48,460 bases of DNA from Patescibacteria group bacterium (GTDB lineage Bacteria > Patescibacteriota > Minisyncoccia > Phycocordibacterales > UBA9973): NCBI GenBank assembly GCA_028865035.1, contig JAGWLB010000006.1, positions 1 through 48,460 on the forward strand, given 5' to 3'. Both the position numbers and the translations under genes were made by a program. The notes under the pieces were generated by a model. That model saw only the letters and a program-made list of their open reading frames with translations. It was not told the origin of the DNA and did not search any database. The stretch's first letter is position 1. Each line of letters starts with the position of its first letter. This document shows positions 38,688 through 48,237 of this stretch, in pieces.

Positions 38688-39074
38688 ATGATGAATACAG
38701 ATCTTTGTACTGTTATAAACAAAACAAAAGGCAAGCCTCCGCGCTTGCCTTTTGTTTCAATTAAGGAAAAAATCCTAGGCCCTAAATACGATCTTTCGAT
38801 AAGTTTCTTATCGTCAACAGCTCAAAAAAAAATAAACAACGAGTATCGTAATATAAATAAAACTACGAATGTTTTATCATTTTCATTATCAAAAAATTCA
38901 GGTGAAATAACTTTTGATTTAATGAAGGTTAAAAGTGATGCCCCCGTTTTTGGTATGACATACCCCAAATTCCTAAAATACTTATTTATCCACGGATTAT
39001 TACATTTGAAAGGTTTCGAACATAGTAGTACAATGGAGAAAGAAGAGAGGAAGTATCTTAAAATGTTCGACTAG
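38688..39074 (+). CDS. ybeY: endoribonuclease YbeY (reduced)
   Basis: INNEYRNINKTTNVLSFSL, LFIHGLLHLKGFEH. Confidence 0.85.
   Translation: MMNTDLCTVINKTKGKPPRLPFVSIKEKILGPKYDLSISFLSSTAQKKINNEYRNINKTTNVLSFSLSKNSGEITFDLMKVKSDAPVFGMTYPKFLKYLFIHGLLHLKGFEHSSTMEKEERKYLKMFD
38722..38757 (+). terminator. terminator-like hairpin within 5' coding region of ybeY
   Basis: aaacaaaaggcaagc-ctccgc-gcttgccttttgttt, 15-bp perfect stem. Confidence 0.6.
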
Positions 39075-39095
39075 GAATTCCCCTTCATAACTCTC

Positions 39096-40274
39096 ATGGC
39101 AAGAACTAATTACAGTTGTGGTATAGATGTCGGCACGCATACAACGCGTGTTGTTGTTATTGGTTATAGCAAAGAAGATGGGTCTCCTTATACATTAGCA
39201 TTAGGTCAAGCGAGTACTAAAGGTATGAGACTTGGATATATAACAAACATTGACCAAGTAGCTTCAAGTATCAAAGAGGCCGTAGGACAAGCAGAAAAAA
39301 TCTTAGGATCTAAGATAAAAAGAGCTTATGTATCTATTGGTGGTATTAGTCTAGGTTCTATTGTCTTAAATGGATCAGTAATAATATCACGAGCAGATCA
39401 AGAGATAACTCGCCTCGATATATCAAAAGCATTAACTGACAGTGAAGAAAATTTAGAAATATTAAATAAAAAAATAATTCACATTATACCTATCGGCTAC
39501 AAATTAGACGGCAAAGATATCCACGGTCGACCAGAAGGTATGAAAGGTGTCAAACTTGAGGTAAAAACTTTATTTATCACTTGCCTCAAGCAAAATATCG
39601 AAGACCTTGTAAGTGCTTTAGCGACAGCTGGTATTGAAGCTCAAGATGTCATAGCCTCACCTATCGCAAGTGCAACCATACTTCTTACTGCCAAACAGAA
39701 AACTGCAGGATGCGCTCTAGTTGATATAGGAGCAGAGACAGTTTCTGTAGCTGTGTTTGAAAATGGCCTACTTATGTCGCTTCAAGTATTCTCTATAGGG
39801 AGTATGGATATTACGAAAGATGTTGCTTTAGGTTTCAGAATAGCACTAGAAGAAGCCGAGAGTATAAAACTCGGTAGCGTTATAGGTGGAGACTATCCAA
39901 AGAAGAAAATTGACGAAATTATTGAAGCTCGTTTAAGTGATATATTTGAATTAGTTGGCAACCATCTTAAACGTCAACGACGTAGTGAATTATTACCAGC
40001 TGGTATAATTATAACTGGTGGTGGTGCTCATATAGGACGCATTGAAGAATTAGCAAAAAATCAATTGAAGTTACCTTGCCGTGTTGGACCAGTCGATAAT
40101 TTAATTAATAATAAATTAAAAATTCGTGATTGGTCTTGGTATACTGCTTTTGGTCTTGCCCTTTCGCAAAACAATGAGGAAAATACAAATTTAAATGTAG
40201 ACAATAGTTTCGGAGATAATATCAAACAAGTAAAAGAATTTTTAAAACAACTTTTAAAACAACTTTTACCATAA
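39096..40274 (+). CDS. ftsA: cell division protein FtsA
   Basis: SCGIDVGTHTTRVVVI, CALVDIGAETVSVAVFENG, upstream of ftsZ. Confidence 0.93.
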   Translation: MARTNYSCGIDVGTHTTRVVVIGYSKEDGSPYTLALGQASTKGMRLGYITNIDQVASSIKEAVGQAEKILGSKIKRAYVSIGGISLGSIVLNGSVIISRADQEITRLDISKALTDSEENLEILNKKIIHIIPIGYKLDGKDIHGRPEGMKGVKLEVKTLFITCLKQNIEDLVSALATAGIEAQDVIASPIASATILLTAKQKTAGCALVDIGAETVSVAVFENGLLMSLQVFSIGSMDITKDVALGFRIALEEAESIKLGSVIGGDYPKKKIDEIIEARLSDIFELVGNHLKRQRRSELLPAGIIITGGGAHIGRIEELAKNQLKLPCRVGPVDNLINNKLKIRDWSWYTAFGLALSQNNEENTNLNVDNSFGDNIKQVKEFLKQLLKQLLP

Positions 40275-40379
40275 AACAGTATTCTGTCAAATTTATAGGA
40301 CTATAGCCTTTTTAGAAATATCTGCTATTATGTATCTATATAGATTTATTATTAACACAGGTTTTTACTTATATAATAT

Positions 40380-41564
40380 ATGCCCAAAATTAACCCAGAA
40401 ATCGAATCATTTGCCCGAATTAAAGTTATAGGTATCGGTGGATCAGGCAAAAATGCACTTAACCATATGATAAACTCAAAAGTAAGAGGAGTAGAGTTTA
40501 TTGTTATGAACACTGATACTCAAGATTTACACAACTCACTTGCTGAAAAGAAGGTTCATCTTGGTAAAAATCTTACTAAAGGACTTGGCGCTGGAATGAA
40601 TCCTGAAATAGGTAAAAGAGCTGCAGAAGAAACAAAAGCTGAAATACAAGATGTTATTAAAGGTGCAGATATGGTATTTATAGCTTGCGGTATGGGTGGA
40701 GGTACTGGCACCGGTGCAGCACCAATAGTCGCTCAAGCAGCAAAAGAACAAGGAATACTTACTGTTGCAGTTGTTACCAAACCTTTTTCATTTGAAGGAA
40801 ACCAAAGAATGAAATTAGCTGATGAAGGATTAGCTTTACTTGAACAAGAAGTTGATGCTATTTTAGTTATACCCAACGATAGACTCATTATAATTTCTGG
40901 TAAGGAGGTTGGTTTTAGACAAGCCTTTGAAATGTGTGACGAAGTCCTTAAACAAGCAGTAGAAGGTATTTCTGAGCTTATTACTACACCTGGTATGGTT
41001 AACGTAGACTTCGCAGATATTAGAGCTGTTATGCATGATGCTGGAAGCGCTTTGATGGGCGTAGGTATTGCGGCTGGAGATGGACGTTCTGAGAAGGCAG
41101 CACTTGCCGCTATAAATTCTCCATTATTAGATCTTTCCATTTCAGGAGCAAAAGGAGTACTGTTTGCGATTTCTGGTGGAGATGATCTTACTATTCACGA
41201 AATCGGTGAAGCAGCAAAAATTATTACTGAATCTATAGATAAGGATGCTAAAGTTATCTTTGGTACAATCAAAGACGATAAACTTAAAAAAGGTGAAATG
41301 AAAGTGACAGTAATTGCTACTGGCTTCCCTACTGATATTCCTCGCCGTTCACTTTTCCAAAGTCAAAGCCATACACCTAGTGAGACAATTGCTACAGCGA
41401 CAAAAGAAGATATTGTTCAAAGTGTGAATAAAGAAACCGCAAAGAATTCTACTGACTATGTTAAAAAATCCGACACAAAAGAAAAGGAAAAAGAAAATGA
41501 TCTTTTTATAGACGATACTGATGATTGGAGTACTGTCCCTGCATTTTTAAGAAGGAAAAAATAA
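40380..41564 (+). CDS. ftsZ: cell division protein FtsZ
   Basis: GGGTGTGAAPIVAQ tubulin signature; C-terminal DDWSTVPAFLRRKK. Confidence 0.97.
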   Translation: MPKINPEIESFARIKVIGIGGSGKNALNHMINSKVRGVEFIVMNTDTQDLHNSLAEKKVHLGKNLTKGLGAGMNPEIGKRAAEETKAEIQDVIKGADMVFIACGMGGGTGTGAAPIVAQAAKEQGILTVAVVTKPFSFEGNQRMKLADEGLALLEQEVDAILVIPNDRLIIISGKEVGFRQAFEMCDEVLKQAVEGISELITTPGMVNVDFADIRAVMHDAGSALMGVGIAAGDGRSEKAALAAINSPLLDLSISGAKGVLFAISGGDDLTIHEIGEAAKIITESIDKDAKVIFGTIKDDKLKKGEMKVTVIATGFPTDIPRRSLFQSQSHTPSETIATATKEDIVQSVNKETAKNSTDYVKKSDTKEKEKENDLFIDDTDDWSTVPAFLRRKK

Positions 41565-41576
41565 TATTATAGAATT

Positions 41577-41613
41577 ATAAAAAACCCAAATAACAATTAT
41601 TTGGGTTTTTTAT
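41577..41613. terminator. intrinsic terminator after ftsZ
   Basis: ataaaaaacccaaataa-caa-ttatttgggttttttat. Confidence 0.85.
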
Positions 41614-41623
41614 ATAATTGTAA

Positions 41624-41629
41624 TAGAAT
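41624..41629 (+). promoter_or_regulatory. -10-like box (TAGAAT) for trxB
   Basis: 6 nt before ATG at 41636. Confidence 0.4.
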
Positions 41630-41635
41630 AGCATT

Positions 41636-42562
41636 ATGTATGATTTAATTATTCTAGGTGGGGGGCCTGCAGGGACAGCAGCTTCTGTTTATGCAGCACG
41701 AAAACAACTCAAAACAGCTATTATAACTTCCGAGTTCGGTGGTCAGTCTGTCGTATCTGAACTCATTTATAATTGGATTGGAACACCTGAAATATCAGGT
41801 GCTAATCTTGGTGAGAATCTTAAAAAACATGTTTTGTATTACAAAGGACCATATTTAGACATAATAGATGGAGAAAAAGTTGTTTCAGTTAGTAAAAAAG
41901 ACAACATTATTACCGTCAGTACTGAATCTGGAAAAACTTACACTTCAAAGTCTTTGCTTATCGCTACAGGTAGTGGTAGACGCAAATTAAATGCTTTAAA
42001 TGCTGAGAAATTTGAAAATAAAGGTATTACTTATTGTGCCTCTTGTGATGGACCGCTTTTTGCTGATCAAGATGTATTAGTGATAGGTGGAGGAAATGCC
42101 GGTTTTGAAACAGCTGCTCAACTTCTTGCTTATTGTAAAAGTGTCACTATGATACATCGAAGTGCTGAATTCCGTGCAGATGAAATTATAGTCAAACAAA
42201 TTCTTAAGAATCCAAAATTCAAAGCAATTACAAATGCAGAGATAACTGAAGTAAATGGTGATCAGTTTGTTTCTTCGCTTACATATAAAGATAAAATTAC
42301 AGGAAAAATCGAAACTATTCCTACTTCTGGTATATTCGTGGAAATAGGACAAATTCCTAATACTGACTTTGTAAAAGATTTAGTTGATATAGATGAGTTT
42401 GGTAAAGTCGTAGTTGATCCTAATACTCAAATGAGCTCAGTACCAGGTATTTGGGCAGCTGGTGATTGTACAGATGGCAAATACCACCAGAACAATATAG
42501 CTACCGGCGATGCTGTAAAAGCACTAGAAGATATCTATATCTGGCTACATAAGAACAAATAA
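41636..42562 (+). CDS. trxB: thioredoxin reductase
   Basis: ILGGGPAGTAASVYAARK, CASCDGPLF redox motif, GIWAAGDCTD. Confidence 0.93.
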   Translation: MYDLIILGGGPAGTAASVYAARKQLKTAIITSEFGGQSVVSELIYNWIGTPEISGANLGENLKKHVLYYKGPYLDIIDGEKVVSVSKKDNIITVSTESGKTYTSKSLLIATGSGRRKLNALNAEKFENKGITYCASCDGPLFADQDVLVIGGGNAGFETAAQLLAYCKSVTMIHRSAEFRADEIIVKQILKNPKFKAITNAEITEVNGDQFVSSLTYKDKITGKIETIPTSGIFVEIGQIPNTDFVKDLVDIDEFGKVVVDPNTQMSSVPGIWAAGDCTDGKYHQNNIATGDAVKALEDIYIWLHKNK

Positions 42563-43312
42563 CTATCTCGTTATTATTTTTTCTAACCTTTGTAACTCCT
42601 CTATAGTATTCACACCTAGAGCTTCTTCTGGGCTTATCGATACTGATGCGATACTTTTCTCAGCTGCTGCATATTCCACAAGATCAGTTAAATAATACTC
42701 ATTTTGTGCATTTTCATTTTTCAATTTTGCTAAATGTTCAAATAACCATTTTTTTTTAAAACAAAAGTAACATGGATTTATTTCTTTAAATTCTTTTTCA
42801 TTCTCATTTGCATCTTTAAATTCAACACTGCGAACAATATTCCCACCATTATCACGGACAATTCGACTAAATGGTTTGTAAAAAACTTGATACCAATCAT
42901 TAAACGATGGTACAGTGACTGTTGCCATCGTAAGAGAACAGTTACTTATAGTGTGCACGGCCATCAGATTTGCAATCATAGTACCCGTAACTGCAGGAGC
43001 ATCACCATAAAGAACAAGAATATGTTCTATCGAATCATCTATAGTTTGCTCAGTAATCCTGACTGCATGTCCAGTACCAAGTTGTTCTTCTTGTGTTACA
43101 TACCTAGCTTTATCTCCTACGTGAATCATAACGTCTTCTTTTTTATACCCTACGACGATAATTGGCTTAGTTATTATCCCACTATGTTGTGATGCCTCTA
43201 TTAAATAATCAATCATTGGTCTACCATGAAATGGCACCAGAACTTTTGGTATTTCAACATTCATTCTTTTACCTTTTCCACCTGCCAAAATAATTATTTG
43301 TGTATTTTCCAT
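42563..43312 (-). CDS. nucleotidyltransferase (GlmU N-terminal/NTP_transferase-like)
   Basis: IIILAGGKGKRMNVEIPKVLVPFHGRPMI; start reset to MENTQ because upstream extension overlaps tRNA-Val. Confidence 0.85.
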   Translation of the reverse strand: MENTQIIILAGGKGKRMNVEIPKVLVPFHGRPMIDYLIEASQHSGIITKPIIVVGYKKEDVMIHVGDKARYVTQEEQLGTGHAVRITEQTIDDSIEHILVLYGDAPAVTGTMIANLMAVHTISNCSLTMATVTVPSFNDWYQVFYKPFSRIVRDNGGNIVRSVEFKDANENEKEFKEINPCYFCFKKKWLFEHLAKLKNENAQNEYYLTDLVEYAAAEKSIASVSISPEEALGVNTIEELQRLEKIITR

Positions 43313-43333
43313 AAAAAAATTACGATAGTAATT

Positions 43334-43409
43334 TGGTGCGCGATACAGGATTCGAACCTGTGACCTTCCCCACGTCAAGGGGACGCTCTACCAACTGAGC
43401 TAACCGCGC
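43334..43409 (-). tRNA. tRNA-Val (GAC), CCA encoded
   Basis: GCGCGGTTAGCTCAGTTGGTAGAGCGTCCCCTTGACGTGGGGAAGGTCACAGGTTCGAATCCTGTATCGCGCACCA; anticodon loop TTGACGT. Confidence 0.95.
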
Positions 43410-43425
43410 AAATAAATTTTTCTTT

Positions 43426-43445
43426 TGCGGAAAGGGAGGGATTTG
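43426..43445. repeat. 20-bp direct repeat of tRNA-Ser 3' end
   Basis: tgcggaaagggagggatttg identical to 43540..43559. Confidence 0.95.
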
Positions 43446-43541
43446 GTCACGAGTATTTTTCTACTGAAAAATCTCTCGACCCCGACTCGGCTCGCCAGCC
43501 TCCGTCTTTCAAATCCTTCCTCATAATGCAAGCATTATATG

Positions 43542-43628
43542 CGGAAAGGGAGGGATTTGAACCCTCGAGGAGCTTTCACCCCTGCCACTTTTCGAGAGTG
43601 GTGCCTTCAACCTCTCAGCCACCTTTCC
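43542..43628 (-). tRNA. tRNA-Ser (CGA), long variable arm
   Basis: GGAAAGGTGGCTGAGAGGTTGAAGGCACCACTCTCGAAAAGTGG...GGTTCAAATCCCTCCCTTTCCG; anticodon loop CTCGAAA. Confidence 0.95.
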
Positions 43629-43712
43629 CTTTCATCTTTTGGCTATTATACAGAAACATTACTACATTATCAAATTAATATTTTATATATAAAATATTTT
43701 GTATAGTGCTTA

Positions 43713-44420
43713 CTATTTTACTTTTTCCAACTCTTCTATCTCTTTCTCTAATTCTTCTATATTTAATAATTGTTGTTTTTGTCTTAATCTTCGCGCCGCA
43801 TCTGTATACCAAATTTTATTTTTCAATAATGATAATGTAAATTTTAAGAATTTTAACCTATCAGTATGATCCTGCATATTTATTTTTAACTCTTCAGCCA
43901 TAAGATTAAGCTTTTCTCGAAAGTCAGTTCTACCAAGATTACTTACATCCGCATCTAGTAAATATGAAGATAGAGGATGTGAAGCTATAGCTTCTGGGCC
44001 ATCTTTTGTAAGCATTAGCTTTGTATCTAAAATCATCTTCTCTACATCATCAACATAATTAATGTTGCTATCTATTGCTTCCTCTTTGAATAATTTTACA
44101 GCCTCAATCTCATTGTCATCTTTTCTAATCAAGAAACCTGTATCATGCCATACTGCAGATACTGCAATCATTTCTAAATCTTTTTCTTTTACACTATCAA
44201 GTAAGCCGAACATAATAGCTTCGTGAAAAACATCTTCTGTATGGTCTTTAGTATGATACCTTAAATAATCTGGCAATTTATCTAGCATATCAAAAGCCTT
44301 TGATATTATAGGAATATTCCTTAATTCAGCAGATTTAATTACAACTTCCCTTTCTATTTCTTTAGTATCAATATTATTCTCCATACTGGCTTTAGTTAAA
44401 ACAGGTGCTTTAAATTCCAT
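43713..44420 (-). CDS. HD-domain phosphohydrolase
   Basis: YHTKDHTEDVFHEA ... AVSAVWHDTGFL HD motif. Confidence 0.8.
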   Translation of the reverse strand: MEFKAPVLTKASMENNIDTKEIEREVVIKSAELRNIPIISKAFDMLDKLPDYLRYHTKDHTEDVFHEAIMFGLLDSVKEKDLEMIAVSAVWHDTGFLIRKDDNEIEAVKLFKEEAIDSNINYVDDVEKMILDTKLMLTKDGPEAIASHPLSSYLLDADVSNLGRTDFREKLNLMAEELKINMQDHTDRLKFLKFTLSLLKNKIWYTDAARRLRQKQQLLNIEELEKEIEELEKVK

Positions 44421-44456
44421 CTTTATATTATATCAAATATTTACATAAGACATAAA

Positions 44457-44484
44457 AAAATAGCAACATTACTGCTGCTATTTT
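44457..44484 (-). terminator. candidate terminator
   Basis: aaaatagca / tgctatttt stem-loop between 44420 and 44504 genes. Confidence 0.5.
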
Positions 44485-44503
44485 AAAAAATGACTTTTGG
44501 GAA

Positions 44504-45004
44504 TTAGGCTACGTTTTGGTTTGATTCAAAAAATGAATTCAAGAATTCGTTTTTACTAATGAACGCCTCATTAATGGCTTCGCGGAATAAATTAGTTATG
44601 AAGCAATCTGTAGTCTCTGTATTTCTTTCCAAGATATAATCCTTTGGAAGAAATATTCCGTTAACTGACTGCATAAAAGTATGTACCATGCTTTTATGTT
44701 TTACAACCACCAAATAACCTAAAAAATATTTTTCCCCAAGAGCATCAAAATGAGAAAAATTTATTGGTTTTTTTGAAATTTTAAAATATCTTTCGAAAAG
44801 CTTTCTGGGATATTTTTCAAAACCAATTAAACGATTAAAATGATTCATACATTCCTCAAAACTACCAAAGTCTTTTGAGGAAGATGGTAGATCAAATTGA
44901 TTTTCTTTTCTCCTGCCAGCCTTTGATGGCTGAAGTGCAATTTCTTCATTTTTGTTAATTAAAATTAAAGAACTTGTGAATCGACTAGTTGTTGTTTCTG
45001 TCAT
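44504..45004 (-). CDS. hypothetical protein
   Basis: 166-aa ORF, own terminator, start reset to MTETTTS; no family recognised. Confidence 0.55.
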   Translation of the reverse strand: MTETTTSRFTSSLILINKNEEIALQPSKAGRRKENQFDLPSSSKDFGSFEECMNHFNRLIGFEKYPRKLFERYFKISKKPINFSHFDALGEKYFLGYLVVVKHKSMVHTFMQSVNGIFLPKDYILERNTETTDCFITNLFREAINEAFISKNEFLNSFFESNQNVA

Positions 45005-45138
45005 GTGGAACAATTTTGAGTTATAAAATAGATTTAATTAGTATTATACAGTTTTTCAAACTTTTGTCAAAAATCCTAAATTTATAAAAATAAAAACCCG
45101 CTATGAGCGAGTTTTGTGAAAACATTAAATTAGATTTT

Positions 45139-45588
45139 TTAAAAAACTTCACTTGTATTTTCTTGAAGCTCTTTAAATGTTTTATAACAGTTTTTATGAA
45201 ATCTTGGGGTCCAAATAAATGGTGAAGATAAAATTTTAAATTCTTCTTCAGTTATAAGTTGATGGGGCATTATATTTTCATCCTTATCACTCCAGTGACT
45301 AGTAGGATAACCAACTGGATCATTTTTGTGAACATAAAATTCTGCCTCTTTATAAGAGAACTCTCTGGGAGTAATCTTTTCTCCGATTTTCATAATCAAA
45401 TCTTTGTCTGTTGATAAAACCATTCTTTCTGTCCCATTAATAACAGCTGGACAAAAATCCATTGTATTTATTAAGCTTAGATAATAAACAGTTTTTACCT
45501 CATAACTAGAGAAAGCTTTTAAATCCTTTTTCAAATCCTTAAGAGTATTAAGGTATTTTTTACCATTAATCTCAGTTTTGTTTTCCAT
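45139..45588 (-). CDS. hypothetical protein
   Basis: 149-aa ORF on coding strand of cluster; candidate terminator near 45093-45116. Confidence 0.55.
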   Translation of the reverse strand: MENKTEINGKKYLNTLKDLKKDLKAFSSYEVKTVYYLSLINTMDFCPAVINGTERMVLSTDKDLIMKIGEKITPREFSYKEAEFYVHKNDPVGYPTSHWSDKDENIMPHQLITEEEFKILSSPFIWTPRFHKNCYKTFKELQENTSEVF

Positions 45589-45922
45589 AAATCTTTAATT
45601 TTAAAATAAACAAATTTGTGTGTATTAACTAAAGAATAGCACTATTTTATATAATAAAAAAGCTCAATATAGAATGGACTGCATTATTTTGGTATTTTTC
45701 CTTAAACCAAATAACTATAAATCAAACTTTTTATAACATATTAATCTCATTTACGATTAAGATGTTTTATTTATATTGGGTGAGCGTTTAACAGATAGAA
45801 CTAAATGATTCATTACCTAGTAAGGCTTTTTATAGTATTTTAATACTAAATTTTGACCCTTTTCGTGCGTCTATAAAAAGTGACAAAAGTGACAATAAAT
45901 CAATATATTCATTATTTTTTAT

Positions 45923-46369
45923 TTAATTTTCCATATATGGTTTGACAAAATTATCAAATTTAACCTTATCAAATTTTTCTTTTTTAGAATTAGGATAGTC
46001 ACAAGAATTCATTTCAGGCGCTACAGTATAAGAACTACATAAGGCAATATAACTACCATTTTCAAATGCGTCACTTAATTGATAATTTTCACCTCCAGCA
46101 CCAACACCACTGGTTAATATGTAACATTTACCAGTTTGAGTATTATAGTGGTTCTTGTAATTATAATCACTTATCCCTCCACTTGGGGAGCTCCAGTTTT
46201 GATTAAAATCTTTTTTAGCTTGTGTATCGCATTTTGCTTGTAAGTCAATACTAGACACCTGTTCTTGTATCGATGGTTTATTTGCTTTTGTAAACCAAAT
46301 AGTAATTATTAAAACACTTACTAATGCGCATAAAATTATGAGTATATTTTTATTATTTTTCATTATGAT
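45923..46369 (-). CDS. hypothetical exported/membrane-anchored protein, paralog A
   Basis: Start reset to MKNNKN; TM ILIILCALVSVLIITIWF; IDLQAKCDTQA...NHYNTQTGKCYILTS...DAFENGSYIALC. Confidence 0.6.
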   Translation of the reverse strand: MIMKNNKNILIILCALVSVLIITIWFTKANKPSIQEQVSSIDLQAKCDTQAKKDFNQNWSSPSGGISDYNYKNHYNTQTGKCYILTSGVGAGGENYQLSDAFENGSYIALCSSYTVAPEMNSCDYPNSKKEKFDKVKFDNFVKPYMEN

Positions 46370-46522
46370 CAATTTAGCCACTCACTCCCCTATGATGTGA
46401 ATTTTCGCGGGCTAGAACTTCATTGTTTATTATCCAGTAAGGCTATTTTAACTTTTTTATGTTATAAAAACAACACTTCTCAAACACGCTAAAAATTTAC
46501 AACTCTAACGTCTAGCCTTTAT

Positions 46523-46550
46523 AAAAAGTTACAATTGAGTGTAACTTTTT
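46523..46550 (-). terminator. terminator of 46549 gene
   Basis: aaaaagttaca-attgag-tgtaacttttt stem-loop. Confidence 0.6.
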
Positions 46551-46887
46551 ATTTTATATATCTACCAATTACTATCGTTATTATAGTAGTAATTAAAGCT
46601 GTAATTACAGAAACAATTACTGTCCTTAAATCTCCTTTTAGGAAGTACCAGAGTCTTTTGTACCACGGGTTAAATACCATTAACCCCTTGTGGGAAACTC
46701 TATAAAAATTATAGGTCGTACCAGTTTGTATTTGCGTTGGTACTTCTTCCAAATAGCCTTTTACAACTAGATTTTCAACAAGTTGTCTATTTTGACTAGC
46801 AATACCGTTAATCATATCTGCTGGTGAATACAAGCCTCCTTTTCTTTCTATTGATAATTTTAATACATCTTTTTCTTTTCGTGTCAT
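46549..46887 (-). CDS. hypothetical protein: helix-turn-helix-like N-terminus with C-terminal TM
   Basis: N-terminal basic helical region; hydrophobic VIVSVITALITTIITIVIG. Confidence 0.5.
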   Translation of the reverse strand: MTRKEKDVLKLSIERKGGLYSPADMINGIASQNRQLVENLVVKGYLEEVPTQIQTGTTYNFYRVSHKGLMVFNPWYKRLWYFLKGDLRTVIVSVITALITTIITIVIGRYIK

Positions 46888-47059
46888 TTTTATTATTTAT
46901 ATTTTTATGTCTAAGAATGAATATTTTAAGTCTTTTTACTTTTCAAACGTTTTCAAGCTTGTAATCTTTATCATAACCACTCCTTCTCGAGAGTACCTAT
47001 CTTTTAATAAAAGTGAAAAGTGTGGCAGTTTGTAACTTTTTTAATATATATTATTTATC

Positions 47060-47596
47060 TCAATTTAATTCCATTTTTGTATTAACGAAATCATTACATT
47101 CTTTTTGACTAATATATGTCATACCATTAATAATTTTTGTACCTAGCCAAGACATATTATCATTAAAATTATCCTGAGGGCTGCAAGTAGCTAATCTCTT
47201 ATTTTCATAAGCATCAAATAATATATTGCTAGGGGTTGAATCATCAGAAATTAAAACGAAACATTTATTTAAGTTTTGATTATAATGATTTTGCTGATAA
47301 AAATTTATATTATGTCCACCAAATTCTACGAGTTGAGTATTAACTTTTTCTGCGTAACTAGTAACAACTTTTTCCGCTTGAGCTGCACATTTTGCTTGTA
47401 AATCAATATTCGATACTGAAGTAATATCTTGTGTTGTTTGTTTAGTAATTGAATCACCAGGGGTACTCATCAATGGTTTTATAGTTTGTTCTTGTGCTTC
47501 TGGTTTATTTGTTTTTGTATACAAAACAACAATTATTAAAACAACCACTAATACACATAGAACAATTAAGATATTTTTTGTTTTTATTTTGTTCAT
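47060..47596 (-). CDS. hypothetical exported/membrane-anchored protein, paralog B
   Basis: TM ILIVLCVLVVVLIIVVLY; IDLQAKCAAQA...NHYNQNLNKCFVLIS...DAYENKRLATC. Confidence 0.6.
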   Translation of the reverse strand: MNKIKTKNILIVLCVLVVVLIIVVLYTKTNKPEAQEQTIKPLMSTPGDSITKQTTQDITSVSNIDLQAKCAAQAEKVVTSYAEKVNTQLVEFGGHNINFYQQNHYNQNLNKCFVLISDDSTPSNILFDAYENKRLATCSPQDNFNDNMSWLGTKIINGMTYISQKECNDFVNTKMELN

Positions 47597-47699
47597 AAAA
47601 TTTGATGAGCATTAATATTGTTTAAAATAAAATTACTTTAAATAAATATATTTTTATTATTCGTTATACTTATTGTAATTTTATTTTTCACAATTATAT

Positions 47700-47990
47700 T
47701 TATATACTAGGATAGTTTAATTCTATCCAATTTTTAATACCTGCATGGGTTCTTATATTTGAAGGAACTTTATTTATAATAATTCTCTCTAGATTTTGAA
47801 GAGATGACAGTGGGACATTAGCATTCCCGTTCCATGTTTTAGCTAAACTATTTATAAAATAAAGCATCTCGTATCCTTCACTTCTGTTAAGCTCAGAATG
47901 ATCAGTACCTGAAATTATTTTTGGGTTATCATGGTCAACTTTTGCAACCCATTTATAATTACTAAACACCATCTGATTTTTTGTATACAT
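47700..47990 (-). CDS. hypothetical protein
   Basis: 96-aa ORF, no family recognised. Confidence 0.45.
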   Translation of the reverse strand: MYTKNQMVFSNYKWVAKVDHDNPKIISGTDHSELNRSEGYEMLYFINSLAKTWNGNANVPLSSLQNLERIIINKVPSNIRTHAGIKNWIELNYPSI

Positions 47991-48039
47991 AAATTTGATT
48001 AATTTTATAACTAATAATTTTATTATATAAAGTAATTTT

Positions 48040-48237
48040 TTATTTCTTTTTTAATTTCTCTAGAACTTTATTTAAAGAATTAACATCCAATGATTTTTCA
48101 GCACCACCTAAGGTTTTTATATTACCGTGCAGTTTATCTAAAATAGGATATTCTTTCTTTAGTTTTTCTATTGAAGAATCTTTCCTTTCCTTTCTAAAAC
48201 GACCTTTATCTGTTTTTTTGTGTTTACCTAGTTTCAT
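48040..48237 (-). CDS. small basic hypothetical protein
   Basis: MKLGKHKKTDKGRFRKERKDSSIEKLKKEYPILDKLHGN...; start reset to MKLGK. Confidence 0.5.
   Translation of the reverse strand: MKLGKHKKTDKGRFRKERKDSSIEKLKKEYPILDKLHGNIKTLGGAEKSLDVNSLNKVLEKLKKK

Noticed and set aside
40372-40377. TATAAT two nt before the ftsZ start as a leaderless promoter
   Set aside because: Spacing to ATG is only 2 nt, too short for a start-codon TSS; likely AT-rich coincidence.
43313-43378. N-terminal extension MTWGRSQVRILYRAPNYYRNFF of the nucleotidyltransferase ORF
   Set aside because: It is the tRNA-Val sequence read through; the real start is MENTQIIILAGG.
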